A stretch of 64,000 nucleotides of DNA from Acanthochlamys bracteata (taxonomy: Eukaryota; Streptophyta; Magnoliopsida; Pandanales; Velloziaceae). The position numbers and the translations under genes are program-made. Below, one piece after another: positions 1 through 11,289 of the stretch; positions within the stretch are counted from its first letter, which is position 1; each line of letters begins with the position of its first letter. Location: assembly GCA_019914995.1 (NCBI GenBank), contig CM034127.1:8742001-8806000 (forward strand), in the 5' to 3' direction. Below the pieces are notes generated by a model. The model was not told the origin of the DNA. It did no database searches and was given only the letters and a program-made list of their open reading frames with translations.

Positions 1-81
1 CAAAATTTGATTGGAAGAGCCATCATTGAAGCTCTGCCAAGACTGACCCAAGACGAGGTGAATCTCAATGGAAAGGAGTGA
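1..81 (+). pseudogene. Ty3/gypsy polyprotein C-terminal remnant
   Basis: A short frame ending at a TGA at 79-81 reads PRLTQDEVNLNGKE at its end. This resembles the usual plant gypsy pol terminus (a proline/leucine stretch, then ED-K-V-x-L-x-G-G). Just upstream an earlier frame reads FDWKSHH and then a stop, as expected of a decayed chromodomain/integrase tail, so at least one frameshift is present. The purine run around 71-78 could be the polypurine tract that precedes a 3' LTR. The rest of the element lies outside the window. The assignment rests on a very short match. Confidence 0.4.
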
Positions 82-950
82 TGCCTTTGGGCGAGAAATT
101 ATGGGATGTAATGAGAGAAGGGCATTTACTTAGGAAGAGACAACGAAATCCCGATTCAGGAGGACTTGTCCGGTTGCCAATCCTAAAATTTGAGAAGCAT
201 CACCACCCGGTTCTGATTTAGATGCATTAGTGTTGCTAAGAATCATTTAGCAACTAGTATTAGATGTTTAGAAGTGTTCTTTGAGTTAGAGTTTACGAAG
301 GAGTCTAGCGTGGATAGTATGATTAAAGCTAAGAGTCCTTTAAGTTTAGAAGTTCCTTGCAAGTGAAACTTTATTAGGCATAGGAGTCCTTTTGTAGAAG
401 AACTCCTTGTTTAGCTATAAATAAGCATTGTAAGTCTCATTGGAGGGGGAGATTTATGCATTAGCTATTTTCGAATTACAGTTTACTAGTTATTTTGTTA
501 CTTTTCACTTTTTTGTTGAGAAGGTGTATCAGGTTCTTGAGCTGAAGTCCAGACAGAAAGACTCTAATGCTTTTAAGTATTTAGAGCGAACCACCAACTG
601 CCCTATGAAAGAGAACACTCGATTTGTTTTTGAGAAAGGGCCTACATACCAGAATCCTAGCTGGTGATGGCTGTTAAGTTCTCCCATGGGTAGGTCGTGT
701 GTACGATCTAACATAAGAACAGTGCATTTTCGTCGTACCGAGTCTGGCTGCCCAACGAATTATCGGCATTCCTACTGTACTGTTATCATGTTCTCAGTCT
801 TTAGGCATTTTTTGTCTTCTTCATTATGATCGATTCTCTCAAGGGCTCATCCTTGGGCGTCGTTCTCTGTACTCATTAATTGTCTAACGACTCTTTAAGC
901 TTAATTACGAAAAGAAAGGAAGGCCTCCGTTCCTCCTAGAATATATTATT
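79..950 (+). mobile_element. Probable 3' LTR of a Ty3/gypsy element
   Basis: The sequence starts TGATG right after the pol-like stop codon and purine run, which is where a gypsy 3' LTR should begin. A TATA-like box (ctataaataag, about 414-424) sits mid-way, followed by a G-rich leader, an arrangement typical of U3/R in plant LTRs. No ORF in it resembles a cellular protein. I could not fix the right end or a target-site duplication, so 950 is approximate. Confidence 0.42.
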
Positions 951-1004
951 AAGGTTCCATCCGGGTTTTTCCAATATACCTATAAATTATTTTTGAACTT
1001 ATAA

Positions 1005-1580
1005 GCTTTTTGACTATGGGTGACAAAATAGGTTAACATATTGAGTTCGGATGATTCATATAATAGCCGTATTAAAATTGTTCAATCTTGATGCGACAAA
1101 TACTTTATATAGATCAAAATTATAAATCCAAAACTAACGTATTCAATAACCGAATTAAATTCGAGTTAATCCATTTAATAATTAAAATTATTAAAATTAT
1201 AAAATTAATTTCTAATAATAATACATAAAAATTATTAAATATCATATATATAAAAAAGTTAAATTCCATAAAATCATATAAATTTAATAAGAAATTAATT
1301 AAAATATAATAAACTAAGAAAAATATATACATAAATTAAATTAAAACTTAACAGTATTGTCCTAAATATTTTCTAATTATTAGATAATATATACTATATA
1401 AATAATTATAAAAATTAAGCGGATTAATTTTGGATCAATTCAAACTCAACTCGGACCAGTTAAGTTTTCGGGTCAAATTCGAGTACACTCAAAATCTCGG
1501 CTAAGGTCAAATCTGAACCAAACTTAAATGGATCGGTCTCAAATCAAATTCGCGGTCAGATCATAGATTGTCAATCTTGT
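1005..1580. repeat. AT-rich degenerate hAT/MITE-like segment
   Basis: Very AT-rich stretch bounded by gggtgacaaaataggtt (about 1018) and a reverse-complement-like gattgtcaatctt near 1566-1578. Its style resembles the GGTGRCAA-type ends of the hAT-like elements at 20.5 and 40.8 kb. It contains repeated phrases such as ggtcaaatt and cggatt. No reliable target duplication. A weak assignment. Confidence 0.25.
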
Positions 1581-1684
1581 TTCTTACGTTCTTATCATTT
1601 GTGTTTAGATGTATTTATCAATTTGAATACATTTTTAAAAGAAATTTAAAACAAAAAAACTATATATAGATAACTCTTGACTTA

Positions 1685-1950
1685 GAGCATATTTTAATTT
1701 TAAGAAACTTCATTTTCTCCTTCCAAATTTTACGAATTTTACATGCTCCAAACGGTTTGAGTTTGGTCACTTCATATGTTTTAGTTATCATTCCAAACTT
1801 CATTTTCATATTCACACTAAATTTTACTTTCAACAAAATTTAAATTTAAATTTTACTTCACGTATTTTAATTATCATTCACATTCTATCGACTTTATTTT
1901 TACGAAACTCACTTTTATAAAAGTCACTTTCATGTAACTAAAATACGCAC
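1685..1950. mobile_element. Tourist-like MITE, 266 bp, TTA target duplication
   Basis: The left end reads GAGCATATTTTAATTTTA. The reverse complement of the right end reads GTGCGTATTTTAGTTACA, an imperfect terminal inverted repeat. The element is flanked on both sides by TTA (1682-1684 and 1951-1953), the target-duplication type of PIF/Harbinger (Tourist) elements. The interior is AT-rich with cacttttataaaa motifs. Similar interiors recur near 18.8-19.05, 29.99-30.23 and 41.86-42.09 kb. Confidence 0.6.
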
Positions 1951-2047
1951 TTAAAGGAAATTTGAAGACATGGTGTTGTTTTATGTTTCAATAAATCCGT
2001 CCAAACAAAACCTAAAAACAGTTAGTAGTAGCTAGGAAAGCACAATA

Positions 2048-2280
2048 TTTTAAAACGCAGCTACTCTTCAATCCGTTAACCACCAACACAACATCATTTA
2101 TATTAATTAGTTCTTGACATCGTTTAAAGTCTCTGTCAAGCAACTTGGATCTCTGACTCAGGGCTAGCTCCGTTTTAAAAAACGCAGCTACTCTTTCAAT
2201 CAGTTAACCACCGACACAACATCATCGATATTAATTAGTTCTTGATATCGCTTAAAGTCCCTATCGAGCAACTTGGATCT
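2048..2280 (+). repeat. Direct duplication of ~105 bp (two copies)
   Basis: Copy 1 (2048-2152) and copy 2 (2173-2280) both run from ttttaaaa..cgcagctactct through cagttaacc/ccgttaacc to caacttggatct. They are separated by about 20 bp and differ by scattered substitutions and small indels. They lie 960 bp upstream of the KCS gene at 3243, possibly in its distal promoter. Confidence 0.85.
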
Positions 2281-3079
2281 TAACTCGCGCTATTCATTCT
2301 TTGCCAAACTTCGATCATACTTTATCAATCGCGTTCCATCTAACAAAAATGGAAGGGATCTATATAAACATGTCTCGCTCAAAAATGGAAGGGATCAATT
2401 TGAGCCTTGTCTCCATGCATTTGTAGTCCTTTAATTATGAAGACTAATTAGGGGCCAATAGACCACATTAATTTATGTTTGTTATCCAATGCGCCTTGTA
2501 ATTATCGCAAGGAGTTAGATTCAACTGTCTTTTCAACAGTGATTGTGAAGAAAGCTTTGGTACAATAACACGTTATGCTAATTATAGCACGAAGCTTCAA
2601 CTTGTTATACGAATATGTACTATGCAATTACCTCAATCTTTGAACTTAAGGAAACAATATAGTTACTTTAGTGCTGTCAAATTTTAGCCTGAGTACTTCA
2701 ATCTTTGCTAATGTTGTTCGAACTGCTCCCAATGACAGTATCTTTTGCAATGCAGTGTAGTGCAAGAAAATAGGGTAGGAAAAGTGGTCAAAGATAAGCT
2801 TTTAGTAATTTCTGGTACCCAACCATATAGATGAATGAATTTCCCGTATATGTTGAGGCACCGATCGATCGCGGCTCCCACATCCTTTCCATAGCAAGAA
2901 CTCGTCCAACCATATATTATATGCAGTCATATGCATGCAAAAGAAAATCAGGATTCTAGCTTTCATCAAATTGGATGATCTACCTTTTTTTTCTCGTTTT
3001 TTAAACAATTCTTCTCATATTTGAAGTTATGAGCAACATGAGAATTTAAAATTGTACATTTGCCCCTGTAGTGCAGTCT

Positions 3080-3086
3080 TATAAAT
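3080..3086 (+). promoter_or_regulatory. TATA box of KCS gene A
   Basis: TATAAAT at 3080-3086, about 160 bp before the ATG at 3243. It is followed by a C/T-rich leader (cttcttcttccctcac) consistent with a plant transcription start and 5' UTR. KCS gene B has the same heptamer about 140 bp before its ATG. Confidence 0.55.
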
Positions 3087-3242
3087 CCCTCACGTTCACC
3101 TTCTTCTTCCCTCACAACACTTACATTTCACTATATTTTAAGGCAAATTCTTCATTGCAAAATCAAAACAAGTATTTCTCTTTGAATCAACAAACTCTTC
3201 TCATATTGCAAGGAAACTAATTAAACCTAGCAATCTCCCCCG

Positions 3243-6200
3243 ATGATGAAGATGATGTACCGGAGTTTCTTTCAATACCTTCCTCTATTTGTTCTCCTCA
3301 TGGCAATATCCATCCATATTAGTAAAAGCACTGGCATGATCTTATCAATTATCAACCAAAACTCAGCAACTATAACTATCACACTTCTCGTAGTTGTCCT
3401 GACTGCAGTTGCACGGGTCCTTTTCCGGCCAAGAGCAGTCTACTTGGTCGATTTTGCATGCAGCAAACCTCGTGATGGGTTGAAGACCAGCATGCAGAAA
3501 ATAGTAAAGCATCTCAAGCTTGGCGAATCTTTCAGTGAGGAGAGTGCCGCATTTGTCAAGCGCGTGCTGGAACGGTCCGGTCAAGGGCAGGAAACTTATT
3601 TCCCTGCGTCGTTCCACGCTGTGCCTGCAGACCTATCATGGGAAGCAGCGCATGAGGAGACCGATTATGTCATGTTTGCTGCGGTAGACGAGCTCCTTGC
3701 CAAGACAGGCATACAGCCGAAGGACATTGACGTTCTCATTACCAACTGCAGCGTTTACAATCCTACCCCATCCCTCTCGGCGATTATCGTGAATAAGTAC
3801 AAGCTCAGAGGGAAAGTCAGGAGCTACAACCTTGGAGGGATGGGGTGTAGTGCTGGACTCATCTCCCTCGACTTGGCCAAGCAGTTGCTCCAGGTTAGTT
3901 ATAGTATATGGCTTTCTGCGTACTCTCATCCATTTGAAATTCATAGTAGTATTTGGTGCATGTTTCAGTTACCTTATTTTACTTGAACAAAATTAGTATT
4001 ACCTGAATGAGGACTATTCTGTCAAATTGAATCTTATATTAGTCATGTCTAGCATAGCATAGCTTGAAGATGGCATGCCAAATGGATCCTTGATCTCAAA
4101 GAAAAAACTATTCTGTACAGATCCATGAAAGTTGAACCTTATAAACAGTGATCAAGTGTCTTAGGTAACTGGTGCACACGTATCTTGTATAACGGAACAT
4201 GTATACTGCGTGGCAAAACTCCATTGCTTGAACAGAACACCATGTCTTTGTTAGACAACTAACACAACTAAGAAGGGCCCAGGTTTGCATTTTGATCTGT
4301 TGATAGGCTTAATCTTTAATGTTAAAGGGCTAGGCACCATAGTCATGTAAATCGTGGAATTAACTTCATCTATGATAGATTATATATGGATGCATATGCA
4401 CCATCCATTAGTGTCTTGGGAGCACCTCCATGCTTAGAGTAAGTAGTTAGTTGTGTAAGGTTAATGCGGTTGTATCTATATATATATATATATTATTCTC
4501 TCAGGATGAAAGTGTAACGGGTTAAATTTCATAAAACCTAATCAGGAGATGAGCTTCCATGGTCTCCAAATGCATCTAAAGACTGAAACATGTAGCAGGC
4601 TCATCGTTTAAGGCAACAGCCTACTTTTTAGGTTGGATCCAGTTTAATTCATTTGCATTGGTCTCCTACATATATAGATGCATATTAAAGCAACAAGTTT
4701 ATAAGTTAATTTCATAAATCTCGAATAGCCACTTGTCGATTTCTTGTAGCCGATGCTGAGTTATGAAGTGAGAGGGAGTTAAAAGAGTTAATGCAATGCG
4801 TTGTTAGTGTTTGCCAGCGAGTTGGGAAAATTGAACAGGCTTGTAGCCTTTTCACGAAGTTCGAACCTGCAGTTGCTTGACGTTTCAGGGCAAGCAGAAA
4901 AAACTGCAGATATGCTGAAGGAGCATAGTTGATTAAGGAGATGAAGCTCTTGAGACCACTCCACTGGCATTTTGCCATTTCAATTTCTAACTAGTAGTTG
5001 AAGTCTTCTTTTCTTTTGTTATTTTTTTTCCGGGCAAGGAAAAAACTTAAATTTGATGTAGGTTTTTATGAAGTAGCAGTTTTTTACTAATTAAGTTGCA
5101 ATATGTAGTTAAATACTGGAGCAAGCAGAGTGAAGTTAAGGTACCAATACTTTTCTTTGTTCCAATTTGGTTCGGATATTTAATAGCCAGCAACTTTGCA
5201 GACGTTAGAACTAGAAGCTGACAGCTCCAAAGTCATGTGGTCATAGCTACTTAGGTAATGGTCCAACAATTAATGTGATCCCCGATATATAAACGAAAGC
5301 AACTGTAAGCCTGATGGATTTAATGCAAGCAAAAGTTAGGGTTATTATCGTAGCATTAATTCGACAAGAATCTTATCGCATACCATTCTCATATTGGTGC
5401 TGTCCTTATAGCCTGAATCAGAACAAATGCAGCTGAGATTAGAAAGATTTACGTCATACACGTACATTAAAGAGAGGCATTCTCGTTTCCGATTGTTAGT
5501 CTTTTCAGCTTCTTCGAGCTATTAAAGAATTCAAGTTCTTCTTTTCATCAATCCGAAAAGATGTGAGATGATCTTTTGTCGGTATCAAACATATATAGAC
5601 ATTTTCAACTTCCATAGAAGTTTGAAAATAGAAGTTCTTGTCAAAAGCTCTGTCTCCAGTAGCTAGCAACTCCATAAAGCACCCAACTTCTTAAATGATC
5701 ATGCAGAACTTGTAAAGTTTGCCATAAATTAATGATCTAAAAGCAAGATGACCAAAATTCGAAGCACTAGTTTGAATAGGATATACAGAACTGATATGGA
5801 TGTATATCTACTTCTTCAGAGCATCAAAATGCAACTGCCTTTGTTTGTAACAGAGTTGACATGAATTGGAAAGGGAGAGCTTCAGACAATTGCATGTTGC
5901 TTGCCTTCCTTTCATGTTGTTTTTGTTTTCATATTATATCAGAAAAATGGGGCACTGAATCATGTGCAATCACTCCCCCATTTGTTGATCACTAAAGCAA
6001 TTCACTGCATGCATGTAGAAGAAAGCTGGACACCAAACAGCAAATTTTCCTGCCGTGGTTCTGTTTCTAATTAAAATCATTTAATGAAAATCATTGAATG
6101 TTGATTTGTATCAAAATTATTATTACAACAGGTACATCCAAATAGCTATGCTCTAATTGTTAGCACAGAGAACATTACGGTGAACGGTTACTTTGGCAAC

Positions 6201-6911
6201 TACAGACCTATGCTTATATCCAACTGCCTGTTCCGTATGGGCGCCTCCGCCGTTCTTCTATCCAATTGTCGTGCAGATCGTCATCGAGCTAAGTACAAGC
6301 TTAACCACATTATCAGGACAAATAAGGGCGCAGACAACCGTTCGTACAATTGTGTGATGCAAGAAGAAGACATGGAAGGAATTCGCGGCGTTTCTCTATC
6401 GAAAGATCTCATGGCTGTAGCAGGTGATGCTCTTAGGACCAGCATTACTAAACTTGGTCCACTAGTTCTCCCATTCTCCGAGCAATTCCATTTCCTTGGT
6501 GTAGTGGTTCTACGCAAAGTGTTCAATGTGAAAATCAAGCCGTACGTTCCAGACTTCAAGAAGGCGTTCGAGCACTTTTGCATTCATGCCGGAGGAAGAG
6601 CGGTGCTCGATGAACTGGAGAGGAGTTTGAAGCTGAGCAGCTGGCACATGGAGCCATCTAGAATGACTCTGTATAGGTTTGGGAACACATCAAGCAGTTC
6701 TCTTTGGTATGAACTGGCATATACTGAGGCTAAGGGAAGGGTGAAGAAAGGTGACCGTGTTTGGCAAATTGGGTTTGGATCGGGATTCAAGTGCAACAGT
6801 GCAATGTGGACAGCTCTCAAAACTATCAAGCCTTCTAAAGAGAACCCTTGGATGGATGACATTGATCAGCTTCCTGTCGAAGTGCCTAATATGGTTACCA
6901 TCATGATTTGA
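3243..6911 (+). CDS. 3-ketoacyl-CoA synthase (KCS), gene A
   Basis: Condensing enzyme of the ER fatty-acid elongase: it joins malonyl-CoA to a long-chain acyl-CoA for wax, suberin or sphingolipid chains. Exon 1 is 3243-3893 and exon 2 is 6132-6911. The donor is CAG|GTTAGT and the acceptor ACAACAG|GTACAT, phase 0. The protein is 476 aa, short for the family (about 450-550). Two N-terminal hydrophobic segments (about 9-26 and 41-60) are followed by the FAE1/CUT1-type domain from [10 protein letters not shown] (62 on). The catalytic triad is visible: Cys202 in GGMGCSAG, His369 in FCIHAGGRA and Asn402 in RFGNTSSSS. The 167- and 33-residue spacings match the paralogue at 15.3-17.1 kb. C-terminal GSGFKCNS is present. 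The start is the first ATG after the TATA box and leader. The intron is unusually long (2,238 bp). Which acyl chain lengths it uses cannot be read from sequence. Confidence 0.95.
3894..6131 (+). other. Intron 1 of KCS gene A (2,238 bp)
   Basis: GT..AG intron at the conserved [11 protein letters not shown] junction. The homologous intron of KCS gene B is only 112 bp. The extra ~2.1 kb is single-copy-looking sequence with a (TA)n run at about 4477-4493. I found no complete transposon termini, conserved coding segment or RNA gene inside. Confidence 0.85.
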
Positions 6912-7716
6912 TTCATCTACGTTACGTTGCGCAAGTCTAATAATTTAAGCTAGAGGATCCTACTATACTACAAATATTCATGGTCAATTATTTATGCAGT
7001 AAGCAATATCCTCAAAATTTCAGTGCTCAAATGGTGTAGGATATTTATTTTGGTTTGATTTAACTTGTGACTTGTGTTGAAAAATTAATGTAAAAGTAAT
7101 GATTCATTTACTTATTAGTATGTTGTGTACCCTGTTTTAGATGCATTGTTTATGAAGTGATGTTAATTACAAGTGATAGTAATATTTCTTGTGAACTACA
7201 ATATGATAGTAATATTTCTTGTGAATTGCAGAATAATGCTTAGAAGTGTCTCCCTGATATGAAATTTTCTTGAGATTTTATGGAAGTTTTCGGTCATTTT
7301 AAGGCTAGGTAATACCACAAGTCATGATATGATTTGTTGCAACCTTTATACCCTCCGATCATTTGAAGTTACGTGATCTACTTATGGTGTCAACAGACAG
7401 GTCTATAGAAGATTCGAATCTTGACCCAATAAAAAAAAATAAAAGGATCGAACTGAAATCTGAATCTTATAAGGAATTAGAGATGTATACTCGAATTTAT
7501 ATAAACTCGTTTTATAAGCGAATTTCGATTTAATTTCGTGTTTGTAATTATTTTTAAAAAAAATATGATTTCTAAATATTTATCTATAAAAGTATCCATT
7601 TCAAATAGAATTCAAGAGTACATACAAATGATAGAGACCTGTTAGCGTCTCGAGTATCACTTGCACTCCTTTCATCTCCGTATGAGAAATTATATAAACC
7701 CTTAGCTTTACATTGG
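6912..7716. other. 3' flank of KCS gene A, no gene seen
   Basis: Contains the probable 3' UTR of KCS gene A and a small local duplication of gatagtaatatttcttgtga (copies near 7174 and 7205). Nothing coding is supported. Confidence 0.5.
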
Positions 7717-10609
7717 CAATCAGTCGGCAACAACTGATTGGTAAACAAATTGTCAATTAATAGCAACATTCAATCAGTAGATAACAGTAATTTACCTACT
7801 ATGTCAGCAGTCAGCAATTTATCGACTAAAAAAGTCTTTTGGTAGTTTACCGATTATTAGAGCAGTCAGTATATACTGATAGATGATGTAGTCGGTACTT
7901 TACTAACATCGTAGTCAATAAGTTGTCGACAAATGTGATGATCGGTAAATGCCGACTGTATTTTTAGTCAGCACTTTGTCGATAGCTCGTTTAGTAGGCA
8001 ATAGCAACGATTTGTCCGGGCTTTAGTGACTGTTTCTTATAGTCGGCAATTCTCCAAAACCGACTAGTTGTTCAGTCGGTAAATCGGCAATTCTCCAAAA
8101 CTGACTAGTTGTTCAGTCGATAAAATTGTCAACGTTTTATTTTTCAACCAATACTTTCATTCAATATGGCAGTATAACAACATTTAACATTCCAACTATA
8201 TTATTCAATATTTCAATAATCAATGTTCCAAAATAACAATCCAGCTATATCATTCAACATTTTAACAATCCAACCATAACATTTCTATAACAACATAATA
8301 AAAAAATCAATGTTCTAAGATATTACAACATTCCAACTCTATCATTCAACATTTCGAACATATAATATTTCAACATTCAATCATACGTCCGTCATAGCAT
8401 TCAATTAACAAATGAGAATTATACGATGGGGTCACAATAGATCCGGGTAAAGAATACGATGAGATGTAATGTTTAGTTAACTTTAAATTAATTCAATAAA
8501 CACTTACCGATACTTGATGATGTAGACAAAATCAACTAAAAAAAACTCAGTGATTCTATCATAATCTATCTCGCAAGTGCACAGTTGTCGTCTAACATAT
8601 AGCAGATAACGAGTTTATTCCACAGAGATTGTTATTAACTCTAATTCAAGTTTTTAACTAACAAAAGTTGTGTTGTGAAAGCTAATCAAAAGTATACGAG
8701 AGTTAAGAACGAAAAGTAACACACGGATCGAAAAAACAGGTATGTAAACAACTGAAGTTGTAGAATCTACCACTAATGTCTTTAATTTAATCTTTAAATA
8801 AAATATGATAATAAATTATGATGATTATGAAGACTTTGTACCTAACACTTTGGTCCAGTTCTTAGATACGACTTCTAATTATGACTTTAACTTTGGTCCA
8901 GTGTAAAATCACCTATCGTTAGTGATATTCTAACTCCTTATTTAGAAATTACTAACGATGTATTAGGTTCTACGAAATCATTAATCATGTAATTACATTT
9001 ACTTTGATCCAGTAAATATTAACTACCATTACTAATCCTGTAATCAATAAATTATGCTCCGATTGTCCTCGCAAATACAATTAATATAATAATTTAGATA
9101 TCAAACTCAATGCTAATCATGCATGTAAATTTAACATCTAAATATCCTTTCAAATAAGAATTAACAACTCACATAAAATCAACAATCCATACATCACATA
9201 ATATTCAAGAAATAAATTAAATTTATTAGAGTTTCATCCTAACTCCAGTTTAGAGAATTTAGCCACTCATATTAACACACACAATAATGTTATATGAAAA
9301 ATAAAATATGAGGAAAAGAAAAGAAAGCAAATCTGAAGAATTTTTCCTCTCTAATCTGATCTTTCTTTTGTTTTCCGTGTTGGCTCCCTTTAGGTTTCCC
9401 GTCGACTCCCCGTTGGCTCTTCGTTTGCTCTTTGTTGGCTCTTCTTGACCCTCCGTTCACCCATTTTTATAGTTGAACTTTTTCCCACAAAATTAGGAAA
9501 AAATATCTTCAAAATCTTCGGATTAGATTTGATACTAGATTTGATGCTATATTTGATGCTAGGTTTGATGCTAAATCTTTAGTTTAGATTTGATTAGTCA
9601 AATGCATCAATGAGGATCGCCGCTTGATATTTTTTCCCAATGTTAGCTCTTTTATTTCATTCCTTCAGCAATTTGTATCTTTATTCACCTATACTTTACA
9701 AAAATAAAATAAAATAAATTAATTTATATTATAAATAGAATTTTAATAAAAATATAATATTTACTATAACAATAAGATATAATAAATATATATCATTACA
9801 TATTATCACTTGAGTTTCTAAATTAGTACGTCTTCTATCAAAATAGTAATGCCCATCAAGATAAACTATAGAAAACACTTGCAAATTTAGTTCAAAAAAA
9901 TTATACTAGTATCCAATTACAATCATCAATAAATAAATAATTTATAAGAGTTGAAATAAATCTCACATGTAATTTATAATTTAACTATACGGTTATACTC
10001 GCGATCGTCCGAGCTTTCACTTTTATTATTGTCGTCCAAAGCTTTTAATTCTTCATGATCAACTTCAATTGTTGTATTTAACTGATTTATTTCTATACTA
10101 TAATCTCAATTTCTTATATCATCGACTATCAAACAAGTTACCGACTAAAGGAAAAAATAGTTGGTAAGTGATATAACTACCGACTATCAAACAACGACAG
10201 TTAGTAAATCATTAGATTTACTTTACCAACTAGCTAGTAGCAGTCAGTAAAATTATCGACAAAGAGGCTCCTCTGTCAGCAAATGGACAACCTTTCACTC
10301 GGCCGTGACAAAAAACTAACGAAATGAGAGAGATTCGAATCCGATTTATATTCACTTGATGACTGATGGTAGCGTAATTGCTATATTTTATCGATGATTT
10401 TACCTACAGATAGTAAGTAATAATCAATTTATCGACTGCCATATCTTTCAGTCGCCAGCTAGCCGATGCACCGACTAAGTACTTTTGCTAGTCAGCATCT
10501 TTCACAAATTTACTGACTAGTTTACGTTCAGTCAGTAATAGCAATATTTACCAACCATTTTTCGTCAGTCTGTAATATTCAGTCGGTAATGATCTTTTTT
10601 GTAGTAGTG
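7717..10609. mobile_element. Non-autonomous CACTA (En/Spm-like) element, left end unresolved
   Basis: The right end, read on the minus strand, is CACTACTACAAAAAAGATCA followed by TTACCGACTG, a classic CACTA terminus, ending at 10609. Both flanks (7717-8130 and 10130-10600) are dense in variants of the ~10-bp motif CAGTCGGTAA in both orientations, the sub-terminal repeat pattern that binds CACTA transposase. The middle (8.1-10.1 kb) is AT-rich with no transposase frame. No matching CACTA terminus was found on the left, so 7717 marks only where the sub-terminal repeats begin; that end is probably truncated. Confidence 0.75.
8043..8124 (+). repeat. 41-bp tandem duplication inside CACTA sub-terminal region
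   Basis: Two adjacent 41-bp units (8043-8083 and 8084-8124) start tcggcaattctcc and end ttcagtcg(g/a)taaa. They differ at two positions. Each carries two sub-terminal motif copies in opposite orientation. Confidence 0.9.
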
Positions 10610-11284
10610 AGAAGAGATAAGATTTATTTTATACATATAATTCTTTATGTATAATGCTATTCAACTCATTTAGCATAAACACATATGTAGCTGTTAATGT
10701 ATAATTCTAGGCTACTTTCTTCTCAAATTGTTAGACATATTTGCAAAATCAACTCAAAAGGGAGGGGTTAAATCAAATTGATAACTAGAATTTTCAGTTA
10801 ATTAAAATCCTACAGGTATCAGCTAAGTAGCTAGCTATGATTAGGATAGTTCAAGAGTAGTGAATATTTCCCTAGGCTTCTACCATGCCAACTCTCCAAG
10901 TGCTCCAAATACTTGGCATCTAAGTTGTAGAGTAGTCTACAAATACTAATTAAGCACAAGATTAATCTCAATTTAAATCTAAATTTAATGTATGCAAGAT
11001 GAGACGATCTAAAATAATAAAACTACTGAAAAACTATGTACATTGTAATTGATCAGCAATAGTGGTGAGAATGTATTGGCTTTTTTTTTTTTTTTTTTTG
11101 TCTCTTGATTGTGGGATTCTACTCTATTTTTTTCCTGATATATTTTTTCTTACAGGCTTGACCTCTAAATTTCACCAGTATGAAATCTTTCCGTTAAGGC
11201 TCATTCGTCCGTTACAGTCCTTGAGACATCTTTTCATTATACTTTCTGTTTCCACTTGAGAGCTCTTGAGTTGCGGTGTTGGAT
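10610..11284. other. Spacer with poly-T tract, no gene seen
   Basis: AT-rich sequence between the CACTA terminus and the solo LTR. A run of about 20 T occurs at 11080-11099. The small ORF across it is mostly that run, and no protein family is recognisable. Confidence 0.5.
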
Positions 11285-11289
11285 GTTGT

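Noticed and set aside
440..714. Overlapping open frames of 75 and 61 codons
   Set aside because: They lie inside the LTR-like segment, overlap on opposite strands and resemble no protein.
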